From Actinomycetota bacterium (GTDB lineage: Bacteria > Actinomycetota > Aquicultoria > UBA3085 > Oleimmundimicrobiaceae), in contig JASEGU010000006.1 of assembly GCA_030017835.1 (NCBI GenBank), positions 1 to 59,296 of the forward strand: DNA of 59,296 nucleotides, given 5' to 3'. The notes under the pieces are model-generated. The model worked only from the letters and a program-made list of their open reading frames with translations, was not told where the DNA came from and ran no database searches. Shown piece after piece: positions 7,116 through 16,251 of the stretch; the first letter of the stretch is position 1, and each line of letters begins with the position of its first letter. The position numbers and the translations under genes are program-made.

Positions 7116-8879
7116 TTAAAAGCGATCTTTGATAACCAAGTAAACAAATTTGGGAAGGGAGAGGGCGACCCGCTTAAATCTCTTTTTGGGCTGAGCCAAA
7201 AGACGGTAGAGCCACTCCAAATTCAAGCGCTGAACAACGGCGGGAGCCCTCTTGGTCCTGCCGGAGATGACATCGAAACTGCCGCCTATGCCTAAAGCCA
7301 GGGGTATTTTCAAGTCTTCTTGGTTAGTCGCTATCCACTTCTCCTGCTTGGGAATACCAAGACCTACAAAAAGTATGTCAGGTGAATCGGCTCTGAAGCC
7401 GCTCATCATATCCTGCTCCTCCTTGGCAGATAAAAACCCGTGGTAAGTGCCTATGACACTAAGGCCGGGGTATTCCTGAGACAGATTTTGGGCAGCAGCG
7501 GCGGCGACGCCATCTTCACCGCCAAAGAAGGCGACCTTATAGCCTTTCTTTGCGGCCAGAGAGCTTAGAGCGTAGACCAGATCGACGCCGGTTACTTTGG
7601 CTCTCAGGCGAGCGGCCCATTTTATACCGAAGCTGTCGGCAAGGACCATGTCGGATTGATTGATGATGGAACAGAGCTCCTTGTCATTCTGAGCGAGAAC
7701 GGCCATTTCAGTATTTAGGGTGATGACCCTGTGGGAACCACCCTCTTTGATAAGGCGCTCAAGGAGCGGAGTGGCTTCTTTGAGCCCCATGACGTCAACC
7801 TTAAGGCCAAGGAGATAAGTTTTTTTAAGAAGACCCAGGGCGAGCTCAGCGGCCGAGTGAGCCTTGGCAGAAAGTCTTTCGATCGCCCCTTCTTGAACGG
7901 GGCTGTATCTCTCTCCTCGTAAACCGGCTCTTACCTTAGCAGCCGCTTCTTGGGCAGAGAATGATTTAAGTCTTAAGGGGGGCTCGCGGCCAACAAGCTT
8001 GAGAAAGTTTTCGACCTTAGGGTCGTAGAGGATAGCCAGAAAGGGCACTTTGACCTTGGCGGCCATCACGAGGGAATGGAGGGGGATGCCGATAAGAAAA
8101 TCGAGCTTGCTGATAGCCTTGAGAGTGGCCAGGGGATCGGGTGCGTCCAAGATCTCGGCCCTACCTGTCATCCTGACCTCTATCTCCTTGGCAAAGATGA
8201 GGTCTTCGGGATATTTCATGGGAATGAGGATGATATCCGCCTTCTCTTCGCTTATCAGCCGATCGGCTAATTCGGCAAGTCTTTGAAGATCGCCGCCCGG
8301 CCAGTCGCGGGGGGCGATGCCGATGTAAGGACTTTTGCCCTCGCCTTTTTCGGGGGGCTCAAAGGGGATGTCAAGACCAAGAACAGGATCGGCCAAGACG
8401 ATGATCTCCTTTTTGACCCCAATCTCTTCAAGCAGCTCCTTGGATTGAACGTCCCTGATGGTGATAAGATCGGCCACAGAGAAGGCGCCGCGGGTAAAGC
8501 GGCGCGCAGAGACCCTATTTAGGGGCCCCACCCCTTGAGAATAGATAGCAACCTTTAAGCCAAGCATTTTAGCCAAAGCTATCAGGCCACCATAGTAGAG
8601 CACACTATTTAATCTGAAGATATCCTGAAACAGACCGCCACCACCGCTAATAAGAAGATCGGAGACCTTCAGTATCTTAACGATCGCAAAAAGATCGCTC
8701 CGGCTCACCGCTTGAACGCTAAAGGTGTGAGCCGTCTTAACGGGCTCAGATGATAGGACGGTTATCTCAGCGTCTGCCATTTCTTCTTTTATGGCCATGA
8801 TGAGAGAAAGAAGTATCGCCTCGTCGCCTACACTATCAAATCCGTAGTAGCCGGAGATGACGACCCTCTTATGAGGCAT
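7116..8879 (-). CDS. csaB-tagA: Fused polysaccharide pyruvyl transferase (CsaB) and TagA/WecG glycosyltransferase
   Basis: A single 587-residue frame joins two enzymes usually encoded separately. Residues 1 to about 300 are CsaB-like (VVISGYYGFDSVGDEAIL, LISGGGGLFQD, YSQGVGPL, GIPLHSLVMA), which puts a pyruvate ketal on wall polysaccharide. Residues about 335-570 are a WecG/TagA/CpsF transferase (ITLNTEMAVLAQ, LADSFGIKWAAR, FVGLGIPKQEKW, GIGGSFDVISG), which transfers N-acetylmannosamine-type sugars to lipid-linked acceptors. Start ATG 8879 overlaps the end of the DUF5693 gene by 11 bases. Pyruvylated wall polymer is the ligand of SLH domains, which occur in the subtilase downstream and the amidase upstream. 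Both catalytic cores look complete. Confidence 0.85.
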   Translation of the reverse strand: MPHKRVVISGYYGFDSVGDEAILLSLIMAIKEEMADAEITVLSSEPVKTAHTFSVQAVSRSDLFAIVKILKVSDLLISGGGGLFQDIFRLNSVLYYGGLIALAKMLGLKVAIYSQGVGPLNRVSARRFTRGAFSVADLITIRDVQSKELLEEIGVKKEIIVLADPVLGLDIPFEPPEKGEGKSPYIGIAPRDWPGGDLQRLAELADRLISEEKADIILIPMKYPEDLIFAKEIEVRMTGRAEILDAPDPLATLKAISKLDFLIGIPLHSLVMAAKVKVPFLAILYDPKVENFLKLVGREPPLRLKSFSAQEAAAKVRAGLRGERYSPVQEGAIERLSAKAHSAAELALGLLKKTYLLGLKVDVMGLKEATPLLERLIKEGGSHRVITLNTEMAVLAQNDKELCSIINQSDMVLADSFGIKWAARLRAKVTGVDLVYALSSLAAKKGYKVAFFGGEDGVAAAAAQNLSQEYPGLSVIGTYHGFLSAKEEQDMMSGFRADSPDILFVGLGIPKQEKWIATNQEDLKIPLALGIGGSFDVISGRTKRAPAVVQRLNLEWLYRLLAQPKKRFKRVALSLPKFVYLVIKDRF

Positions 8880-10824
8880 TTTTGATGAATTTGGCCGTTG
8901 CTTCATATATAAAAGCAGCAACAAGACCGATCAGGAGACCCAGGACCAGACCATTGAAACTCCTAAAAAGAGAGACCCAGAGGGGCGAGTAGGTATGGCA
9001 GAAGGTATTAGCGAGCGATATCTGGCCAATCGTTGCCAAAATAGCCAAAGCCCATGTCGTTTTGCGGTCAAAAAGACCAGATGCGGCAAGGATGAGGGCG
9101 GGATGGCCAATGAGAAACTCCTTAAAGCGTGGCCTGACCAACAAGATGCTATCTAAAAGCTTTCTCAATAACAGCTCTGAAGCAGGCACGAATTCGGCCG
9201 AAGCGTTGCCCGAGCGGATTAAATAAAAAGCGGCGGCGGCCGTCATAAACCCGCCCAAGATGACGTATTTTACTAGGATGGGTTCATTGAAAAACTCTTT
9301 AAGACCGCCTTTTATCGGCTGCCACCTCTGGCTGAGGATATGGATAACCGCCAGTATAGGCGCCAGATAGGCTATCTTAACGCCGGTGAAGGTGTCCACA
9401 CCTAGCAAGAAGCTCTCCCTTAAAAGAAGAGAGGAGACGATTAGACCACCAGTTAGGGTTATGAGTGAAACCTTGATGAGAAGAATAGCGGAAGAGAGAT
9501 ACCTCAAAGGGGAAGACTTCTCTTTTATTATCTCTTTTTCCATTGAAACCAAGCTAAGGGCAGGAAAGAGACAGGCGGCAAGCAAGGCGAGGCCTTTAAA
9601 GAGCATAACCTCCCTGCCCGTTGCTAAGAAGGCGACAGCTACGATGGCTGAAAAAAGAGCCAAGATAGCGAGGCGGCTAACCTTCAAGTGATGAAGGAGG
9701 AGAAGGGCAAAGCCGGCCAAGACAGCAAGTGAGATAAGGGCTGTCAAGAGGGTGGTGAAAGGGCTCTCCTCAACCTTGGGAACGCTGAAGTCTCCTAGGC
9801 GGTAACCGGCCGATACCAGGCTCTCTCTAACATTTTGAAGGTAGGCGATGTTACGCTCGGCCAACGAGGGGCCGGTCGCTCCCTTCAAAAAGAAACGCAG
9901 GTAAACTAGGCGTATACTTCTATCCCGCACGGCCGCCCGGATGGTGGCCACCACTTCGGCCGGGGTTGATTTTTCAGTTCGCCACTCGGCAACCTCGTGT
10001 ATTTTTACTCCTTCTTGGCCAGCCGATTCGACAAGAGACCCTTTGCCTTCTATGGCAACCATCTCAAGAAAACCGAGCCCCACGCCCTCCCTTTTTAGGG
10101 CTTCGGTAAGATCGGCTATGGAGACTTCCTGATTGGCACCGGGGGGAGCATAGGCGGCCACCTCTTTACCAAGGGAGATCGCTATATCGGCCCCGATAAG
10201 ATGAATGTTGTTAACGATAGTCTGAATGCCTTCCTTTTTTATGCGCCCGTCATTTCTTAGCACGGCAACCGTTTTTAAGCCTCTCTCGTGGATCATGGCA
10301 ACCATTTCAGGGTCGTAACCCATTGAGAGCATCTCTATCTCTTGATCGACGGTGGCTATCTCTATTAGACGATCGCCCACCATTTTGGCCACCTCTTGGC
10401 CGTAGCGCGAGCTTAAGTTGGAAAAAGCCCGCCGGCAAGCGCTAAGATCGGTAAAGAGTATATATTGATAGCCGGGTCTAATCCGGCTCAGCGAAAAACC
10501 CTTCTGGCCAAGGGGGGCGGATGTTGCATAGAGGCTTCTAATCTCAGCGCCACAGAGATATGCGGCCTTGCCTTTTATGGTGAGATCCATAATTGTGTCT
10601 TCGTAGATGGCAATATCGGTAATCTTGGCCTTTTTTGCCTCATCCAAGAGGTTGGGGATACTCCGACCGGAGAGCCGGGAGAGTTCCGTTAAATCCCTGA
10701 AGTCAAGGGCAAGCTCAACCACATTATTCTTGGCATCGATGACCATCCGGTTATAGCCGAGGATGAGAGAGGCTATAACACCTACAATGACCATGACCCT
10801 AAGCATTTTTTTGATATCGATCAT
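8869..10824 (-). CDS. DUF5693 family polytopic membrane protein
   Basis: A 651-residue membrane protein with one N-terminal membrane segment (about residues 8-24), a large exterior domain (to about 350) and about eight clustered membrane segments in the C-terminal half. The early motif FRDLTELSRLSGRSIPNLLDEAKKA and the overall plan fit DUF5693, a family I associate with csaB loci in Gram-positive anaerobes. Its role is unknown; the position suggests export or assembly of the secondary wall polymer. The start ATG 10824 has GGAAGGGG upstream. Its end overlaps the start of csaB-tagA, so the two are translated together. Confidence 0.7.
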   Translation of the reverse strand: MIDIKKMLRVMVIVGVIASLILGYNRMVIDAKNNVVELALDFRDLTELSRLSGRSIPNLLDEAKKAKITDIAIYEDTIMDLTIKGKAAYLCGAEIRSLYATSAPLGQKGFSLSRIRPGYQYILFTDLSACRRAFSNLSSRYGQEVAKMVGDRLIEIATVDQEIEMLSMGYDPEMVAMIHERGLKTVAVLRNDGRIKKEGIQTIVNNIHLIGADIAISLGKEVAAYAPPGANQEVSIADLTEALKREGVGLGFLEMVAIEGKGSLVESAGQEGVKIHEVAEWRTEKSTPAEVVATIRAAVRDRSIRLVYLRFFLKGATGPSLAERNIAYLQNVRESLVSAGYRLGDFSVPKVEESPFTTLLTALISLAVLAGFALLLLHHLKVSRLAILALFSAIVAVAFLATGREVMLFKGLALLAACLFPALSLVSMEKEIIKEKSSPLRYLSSAILLIKVSLITLTGGLIVSSLLLRESFLLGVDTFTGVKIAYLAPILAVIHILSQRWQPIKGGLKEFFNEPILVKYVILGGFMTAAAAFYLIRSGNASAEFVPASELLLRKLLDSILLVRPRFKEFLIGHPALILAASGLFDRKTTWALAILATIGQISLANTFCHTYSPLWVSLFRSFNGLVLGLLIGLVAAFIYEATAKFIKNAS

Positions 10825-10937
10825 TCTTCCCCTTCCAGCCTAAAGAGGCAGCGAGTCATTTCAATTTAAGCTTAATGAAACCCAATACACAATGATTTCT
10901 CTCGATTTTTGCATGCATCCATTCATATTGTTCAATT

Positions 10938-12422
10938 TTAGGGGTTTATTTCGACCCGAAAAGAAATATCAAAGAGCCTATCCCAAGGAAGAGCGATTTC
11001 TGACAGATACACATTTGGAAAATTATTCGCCAGGTCAGTGGCAAAAAAGATCGGTAGGTTCGAGTTTAGATCGGCCATAACCGCCTCAATAATATATGGC
11101 GGAAGAGGAATGCCGCCATGGGCGAGACCGTAGCGATCCAGAATCTTCCGTCTTATTCTGGCCTGGTATCCCCAATCCTCTACCATCCTTAGGGCCAAAT
11201 TCTGAAGGTGAGCGTCCTTGTTAAGGCTCTCCTTCTGGCGATAGAGACTATAGAGGGAACCTTGAGCCAGGGCCGTGCCGATACTGTTGGCCGCAGTATT
11301 CCAGCCAGAATAGGCGGCTAGACCGAATAACAGCCTCTTTTCGGCCAGAAGCTTCATCAGGGAGTCGTCTGCCCCGTTTGCATATGAGATATCCGCCAAA
11401 GCAACCGGATAGCCCCGCGATATCAAAGATTCTATTTTATTAGCCAAGAGATGATGATACTCAGAAGGCGGCCCCCCGCTCTGGGCGGAAGCCTCTCTGA
11501 CGCCGTTTTGCGCCGCATTTATCAGCAAGACAAGATCTGCAGCATCGGGATCGCTGACCGGTTGACCTCCCAGCGCATTGATTTTTAGAGACATGCTTGA
11601 AATAAAGGGCCTATCCTCGTATAAGAGGATGGTCCTGTTCTCCAAATCGCTTAGAGATGTGACAAAAATTTTTGGTTTGTAGCCGCTTAAATCATTTACG
11701 GCTCGCGCAAACAAGAGGGAGCCCAATTCATCGGCACCGTGAAAAACCTCAACCCGTCTGGCCTTCTTGTTTGCGGTCGCAATAGCCTCGGTTAGACGAT
11801 TGCTCCCCTTGTCGGCCTTGCTAAATGATACGACATCGTCCAGGCTCACTATGAGAAAGTCTATTTTGCCCGATTCCACCATCAAAAGGGTCTTTTCGGT
11901 CATCTGTAAATTGAGATTTCGGCGGTTAATGGCATCGGGACTAAAAGAATGCTGCTCCCCTCTGGGGTTAAGGGAACGCATAACCGTAGAGAAGGCATAT
12001 ACCGGCGCATTGATAGCATCAGTTAACTTATAGAGCTTAGTGATGCGATCTTGGAGCTGAGCGGGCTGCAATTGGTGCTTGCGGGATGGTACAAGACCTC
12101 CATAGAAGAGGGTGTCTAGAGAAAGGACTAGGGCGTCGGCCTCCTTGGCGTTCTTAAAGACCCATTGCCAAATGTGCGGAGCATCGGTTGTGGCTTCTCC
12201 CGTATTTAAGAGATCGGCAGGTGGCAAGATGAGTTCTATTCCATCGCCCGTTTTAGATAGGGCAATCACATAATCGTAATTTATCGGTCTATTATCTAAT
12301 GGAACGTAAAGTATGGTTAGAGGGGGATCTTTGACTAAAGCTTTTGTTTTTGTCTGAGGAAAACTTATGGAGGTTATGATTATTAGGGGGATAAGGGCAA
12401 GAACGGAAAGCTTTTTGCACAT
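10938..12422 (-). CDS. DUF4127 family exported protein
   Basis: A 494-residue protein with a hydrophobic N-terminus (LSVLALIPLIIITSISF) that looks like a signal peptide. The conserved opening YVPLDNRPINYDYV and later DTLFYGGLVPSR, GADELGSLLFARA, DISYANGADDSLM and YSGWNTAANSIGTALAQG fit DUF4127, an uncharacterised family. The start ATG 12422 has GGAG nine bases upstream. It lies between SpoIID and DUF5693 genes on the same strand, so a cell-wall role is likely, but no reaction can be assigned from sequence. Confidence 0.7.
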   Translation of the reverse strand: MCKKLSVLALIPLIIITSISFPQTKTKALVKDPPLTILYVPLDNRPINYDYVIALSKTGDGIELILPPADLLNTGEATTDAPHIWQWVFKNAKEADALVLSLDTLFYGGLVPSRKHQLQPAQLQDRITKLYKLTDAINAPVYAFSTVMRSLNPRGEQHSFSPDAINRRNLNLQMTEKTLLMVESGKIDFLIVSLDDVVSFSKADKGSNRLTEAIATANKKARRVEVFHGADELGSLLFARAVNDLSGYKPKIFVTSLSDLENRTILLYEDRPFISSMSLKINALGGQPVSDPDAADLVLLINAAQNGVREASAQSGGPPSEYHHLLANKIESLISRGYPVALADISYANGADDSLMKLLAEKRLLFGLAAYSGWNTAANSIGTALAQGSLYSLYRQKESLNKDAHLQNLALRMVEDWGYQARIRRKILDRYGLAHGGIPLPPYIIEAVMADLNSNLPIFFATDLANNFPNVYLSEIALPWDRLFDISFRVEINP

Positions 12423-12514
12423 TTATTAAGACTCCAAGTCCTCAAATATTAATAAACCCCAAAGCGCCTCTCATTATATGAAGAAAAGGGAAATACTTCA
12501 ACCTCGGCGAGTCA

Positions 12515-14122
12515 CTAATACTTTATAGTTACAGCCTTGGAGGCGCCGTCCCAACTTACGCTGCCCCCAAAAGCTTCCGCTACCCAGCGAGCGGGAAGCA
12601 TGGTTCTGCCTGTGCCGGCTATCTCGGGAGATACGTCCATCGAGATAACGGCGGCGTTTTTTAATAACTTTTTACTACCAATCGCTAAGGTGACAATATC
12701 CGCCCCTTTGGTCAGGGTGGCCGTTCTGGTGAGACCGCTCCAGTCGATCCCGCTATCAGCTATCCCTAGGGCGTTGGCCAGATATCTAACCGGTACATAA
12801 GTGCGGCCACCCTTGATGTAGGGCGGCGCATCGGTACTTGTAAAGACGTCATTTAAACTATACCCGGCCTTGCCGATAATCATAGTTGCGGTCGATTTTT
12901 TGGCCTCTTCCTCGCTGCCACCCGAAATGCTAAACCAGGTGCTCTTTATAACGCCCGTTCCGAGAACTTCTCGAAGCTTGCCTGCCGATATCTCTTTTGT
13001 GCCTTGACCCCCGGTCAGTTTTACCGTGCCGACTCTTCTCTCTCCCCTAAGAGAGGCAACCTCGATCCCCTTTAAGGCCCCCAAAACTGAGGTTTCCGGA
13101 TTGGCATTAAGTTTTGCCTCTAATTCGGAAAAAGTAAATGTGGCTCTCCAGTCGCGATGAGGCGACGAGGCGCAAAACGGACAGCTGGCGGCTTTAAGAT
13201 AGTTTAAAGCATTGGTCCAGACATTTTCGCTATTTTCGGTCGAACCGCCGCAAGTGGAGTGATAGTAGGCTATGATTGGGCTGCCGTTTGCCATGATCAG
13301 CTTGACCGCCGTTTCGTTAACGGCCGCTGTAGTGGATGGCTTTTCGTGGTCGACCCCCAAATATACTTGGCAATGAGTTGTGGCGCAAAGGTCGTAGGTG
13401 CCGTGCTTGCCCAGATTTTTTACGGCATAGTTACGGGCGGCACAGGCCTGAGACTTTAAAGCCTCTTTGGGCCAGCCAAAGGGCATCTCGGAGGGAACGC
13501 AGCCGTAGAGATACTCTTCTATGGTGAGCTCGTTTATGGCGGTAAGACCACTTGAGGTTATTTGAGCGATCATTTGACCGCGAAAGCGATTATAGCTTGT
13601 CTTTTGGGGAAGACTTATCATGCCCGATACAGGAATAAACCGTATCGGATAGACATAGGTTCCCATGCTGATGCCATCAGGCGTTACCAGTTGATATTGA
13701 ATGCCGGAGAGACGAACCCGCCATACCTCGTTTGGACCGGCCGTTGCCAGTATCTCTCCTGCCATCTCTATATGTAAACCGGATGGAGAGGTGAAGAGGA
13801 TCTCCGTCTGCCCAGTAAGCACGCCTATCTTTATGGAAGCAGGCATAGCCCCGTCTTGAACCGTAGACCCCGCATAGTAGTGGGCCAATATCTGATCGTA
13901 AGTGAAGCCGGCCTCGGCCATCCCTTTGGCTCCCCACTGGCAGAGCCCGACGCCGTGACCCCAGCCATGACCACTAAAGGTTATTTGGGCATCCGAGCTA
14001 AAGGCAAGGGCTGAAGAGAGCGGGATTATCATAATGGAAAAAAGAACCAATAGGGTTAATAACATTATTCTGCTTGCTCTGAAAATAGGAATAATTCTCA
14101 TAGTAGAATCCATTATTAGCAT
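12515..14122 (-). CDS. SpoIID/LytB-like amidase enhancer or glycosidase with copper amine oxidase N domain
   Basis: A 535-residue exported protein. A membrane or signal segment (residues about 17-40) precedes a SpoIID domain with the marks SGHGWGHGVGLCQWGAKGMA, LTIEEYLYGCVPSEMP, ALKSQACAARNYA and YYHSTCGGSTENSENVW. SpoIID-type proteins cut glycan strands stripped of stem peptides. The last 130 residues are a Cu_amine_oxidN1 domain (RTYVPVRYLANALGI, GRTMLPARWVAEAFGG). Unusually, the GWGHGVGLCQWG motif, typically nearer the middle or end in SpoIID, is N-terminal, as in LytB-like forms. Start ATG 14122 has AAGG six bases upstream. It follows the SLH amidase by 23 bp, which suggests joint peptidoglycan turnover. 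Confidence 0.8.
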   Translation of the reverse strand: MLIMDSTMRIIPIFRASRIMLLTLLVLFSIMIIPLSSALAFSSDAQITFSGHGWGHGVGLCQWGAKGMAEAGFTYDQILAHYYAGSTVQDGAMPASIKIGVLTGQTEILFTSPSGLHIEMAGEILATAGPNEVWRVRLSGIQYQLVTPDGISMGTYVYPIRFIPVSGMISLPQKTSYNRFRGQMIAQITSSGLTAINELTIEEYLYGCVPSEMPFGWPKEALKSQACAARNYAVKNLGKHGTYDLCATTHCQVYLGVDHEKPSTTAAVNETAVKLIMANGSPIIAYYHSTCGGSTENSENVWTNALNYLKAASCPFCASSPHRDWRATFTFSELEAKLNANPETSVLGALKGIEVASLRGERRVGTVKLTGGQGTKEISAGKLREVLGTGVIKSTWFSISGGSEEEAKKSTATMIIGKAGYSLNDVFTSTDAPPYIKGGRTYVPVRYLANALGIADSGIDWSGLTRTATLTKGADIVTLAIGSKKLLKNAAVISMDVSPEIAGTGRTMLPARWVAEAFGGSVSWDGASKAVTIKY

Positions 14123-14145
14123 ATCGACCTTCTAGCCGTCCACTC

Positions 14146-15441
14146 CTAATAAGTAAATAGCTTAAATATTATCTTCGATATTTCGGCTCTTGTGATATCA
14201 TTCTGCGGCCTAAAGGTGCCATCGGGATAGCCGCTGACGATTCCGTTCCCCCGGCAGCTTAATATTGATTTCAAAGCCCAGTGGGTATCGGCGACATCCG
14301 AAAAAGTTGTCTGAACAAGATCTGTCTTAAGGCCCGCCGTAGCCGATACCATGGCCGCGATTTCAGCTCTGGTTATCTTATTTGCGGGCCTAAACGTGCC
14401 GTCCTCGTAACCGTTTATAACACCGTTAGCCTTAGCGCTCTCTATGTATAAATAATCTTGATGCGAGGGAGATACATCGGGGAATGATTGAGACGATGGA
14501 TTTATCAGCGGCCACTTCTTGGCCTTGCATATCATCCTGGCAAACTCTGCCCTATCTATCTTGAATTCGGGAACAAATGAGCCGTCCGGCCTGCCACTAA
14601 CGACGTTTTCGATGGTCAATCGCTCTATATAGGGATAGGCCCAGTGCTCGGGAGGAACATCGCTGTAGTGGCGGAGTGAAAGATAGCTGTTTAGGCCGCT
14701 CGCGATACCTTGGGCTATCTTTTGGCGATAATCCGGGGTCAAAAGAAGTCTCGCTTCGTCCTGGTTGGATACGAAAGCTCCCTCAATTAAAGCTGAGGGC
14801 ATATTGGTGCCGCTTAAGACGACGAAAGTCGCTTTCTTCGTCCCTCGATCAGAGGAACCCAACTCTTTGATAAGGCCCTGCTGAAGATTTATGGCCAGAA
14901 GTCCACCGAGTGGGCTGGCCGGATAGTAGTAAGTCTCTACTCCGTTTGCTAAGGGATTATATGCGGAGGAATTATTATGGATGGAGATAAATACGGAAGC
15001 ATTGGCCGAATTAGCAAGGGCGCACCTCTGGTTAAGGGTTAAATAATCGTCAAGACTTCTGGTCATCACGCTGGAAAATCCCGCGTTATCGAGCAGGTTC
15101 TTTAAACGAAGCGCGATGTCGAGATTGGCATCGGCCTCATTGAGCCTCAAGTTACCGGTTGTAACATCAACCCGGTTTGGGAGGGCCGTGAACTGATTGA
15201 TTTGACCATCGATAAAACCTGAGCTTAGAGCGGTATTGAGTGAGCCATCGGTTATGAATATTGTCTCACCGCTTGAGATATCCATGAAAAAAGCAGGGCT
15301 ACGAGCTCCCGTGTCTTTGCCACCGTGACCAGCATCTATGCAAACGAGGGGAGCGGCCAGCGCAGATTGCGCGGACAAGACAAGTACTAGGATTGAGAGA
15401 ATAGTGGCTCTTGCCCCTCTAGTTAGCTGTTCAAACTTCAA
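14146..15441 (-). CDS. N-acetylmuramoyl-L-alanine amidase (Amidase_3) with three SLH domains
   Basis: A 431-residue exported wall hydrolase. After a signal peptide (ILSILVLVLSAQSALA) comes a zinc Amidase_3 domain: His in VCIDAGHGGKDTG, the region VFISIHNNSS and the catalytic Glu region ALIEGAFVSNQDEARLL. It cleaves the bond between muramic acid and L-Ala. Residues from about 245 form three SLH domains (DRAE, TRAE, TRAE) that anchor it to the wall. I chose TTG 15441 because GGGAGG lies five bases before it; an earlier TTG at 15480 lacks a site and would overlap the GerMN gene. The partner SpoIID gene follows immediately. Confidence 0.88.
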   Translation of the reverse strand: MKFEQLTRGARATILSILVLVLSAQSALAAPLVCIDAGHGGKDTGARSPAFFMDISSGETIFITDGSLNTALSSGFIDGQINQFTALPNRVDVTTGNLRLNEADANLDIALRLKNLLDNAGFSSVMTRSLDDYLTLNQRCALANSANASVFISIHNNSSAYNPLANGVETYYYPASPLGGLLAINLQQGLIKELGSSDRGTKKATFVVLSGTNMPSALIEGAFVSNQDEARLLLTPDYRQKIAQGIASGLNSYLSLRHYSDVPPEHWAYPYIERLTIENVVSGRPDGSFVPEFKIDRAEFARMICKAKKWPLINPSSQSFPDVSPSHQDYLYIESAKANGVINGYEDGTFRPANKITRAEIAAMVSATAGLKTDLVQTTFSDVADTHWALKSILSCRGNGIVSGYPDGTFRPQNDITRAEISKIIFKLFTY

Positions 15442-15463
15442 ATTGGCCTCCCTATGGGAAAAC

Positions 15464-16009
15464 TTATCTTTCTGATCCAATTAAATCTTCGTTACGCTCA
15501 AAAACCTGAACCCTAAAATCGAAGTTGCTGCCTATAATATCCAGCGATTTGCCCTCACTCAAGAACTTGACGCTCTTTATCTCTTTGAATTCAGTGAGCG
15601 TATTAACTACCGAGTATATAGTCATGGCTTCGGCCGCGCTACCGAGCATATAGTTATCCACGAAGCCTTTATTAAAATTGACATAAGCGAACTCATCCTT
15701 TATTTCTATATCGAGAAGCTCGGTCTCCTTCGGAATCGTAGCGAAGCGACCGCCGATCTTGGGCCCTTCGATCAGGGCGCTTAAGGCCACTTCTGGTGCG
15801 ACCTCCGCTCCCCCTTCAAGCGCCCTCTCCTCGACAAGCAAAAAATTTGCATCTTGGTCAGCAAAGTATAGGGTCAAGATGCCCTCGTCGTGACGGTTTT
15901 TAACCGGGGAAGGCTCAAGTTTTGTGCCATCATCCTCAAGACAACCCGAAACGAACGCGAAAGTCAGTAACCCAGTCACTACCAGAGCCAAGACCTTTAT
16001 TTTCTTCAT
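15464..16009 (-). CDS. GerMN-domain lipoprotein
   Basis: A 181-residue protein with a lipoprotein signal (KKIKVLALVVTGLLTFAFVSGC; lipobox VSGC), so it is membrane-anchored outside the cell. The rest fits a GerMN (sporulation/germination) domain: LTLYFADQDANFLLVEERAL, VALSALIEGPK, ELLDIEIKDEFAYVNFNKGFVDN and YSVVNTLTEFKEIKSVKFL. Start ATG 16009 has AAAGGA at good spacing. It is the first gene of the amidase-SpoIID cluster. No spore genes are nearby, so a general wall role is more likely than germination. Confidence 0.8.
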   Translation of the reverse strand: MKKIKVLALVVTGLLTFAFVSGCLEDDGTKLEPSPVKNRHDEGILTLYFADQDANFLLVEERALEGGAEVAPEVALSALIEGPKIGGRFATIPKETELLDIEIKDEFAYVNFNKGFVDNYMLGSAAEAMTIYSVVNTLTEFKEIKSVKFLSEGKSLDIIGSNFDFRVQVFERNEDLIGSER

Positions 16010-16066
16010 GTCGCTTCCTTTCAAAAAGCTTAGAACTGAATAATTTGTTGACCTAAAAAAGAAAAA

Positions 16067-16104
16067 CCCAAAATCATTTGGGCGGGATCTAATATTAGAT
16101 TATA
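16067..16104 (-). promoter_or_regulatory. Promoter -10 with overlapping palindrome and attenuator-like hairpin before GerMN gene
   Basis: On the minus strand TATAAT lies at 16104-16099 and overlaps a perfect 14-bp palindrome ATCTAATATTAGAT (16087-16100), which could be a repressor site. About 5 bases further down, CCCAAA-TGAT-TTTGGG (about 16083-16068) is followed by TTTTTCTTTTTT, the look of a small intrinsic terminator inside the leader. No good -35 is visible. The pairing suggests regulated or leaky transcription of the wall-enzyme operon. Confidence 0.45.
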
Positions 16105-16186
16105 TAGATGTTAACATAAAGCCGGTAATCTTTCCAGAGAAATCTTGGATTTATTCCTGGTCCACTTATAATAGTTTTGCAAAACA

Positions 16187-16213
16187 TAGAGGCCCCAATA
16201 TTTGGGGCCTCTA
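16187..16213 (-). terminator. Intrinsic terminator after the beta-helix pseudogene
   Basis: A perfect 12-bp stem (TAGAGGCCCCAA with TTGGGGCCTCTA) and a 3-base loop, followed on the minus strand by a U-containing tail (TGTTTTG). It begins 39 bp past the stop codon of the minus-strand pseudogene and separates it from the GerMN operon. Confidence 0.8.
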
Positions 16214-16251
16214 ACCTCATTCCTTCTTACTGCTCTCTTTGCCCTATCCCA

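Noticed and set aside
14146-16009. Evidence for sporulation from SpoIID and GerMN
   Set aside because: These domains occur widely in non-spore formers; no other spore gene is present in the window.
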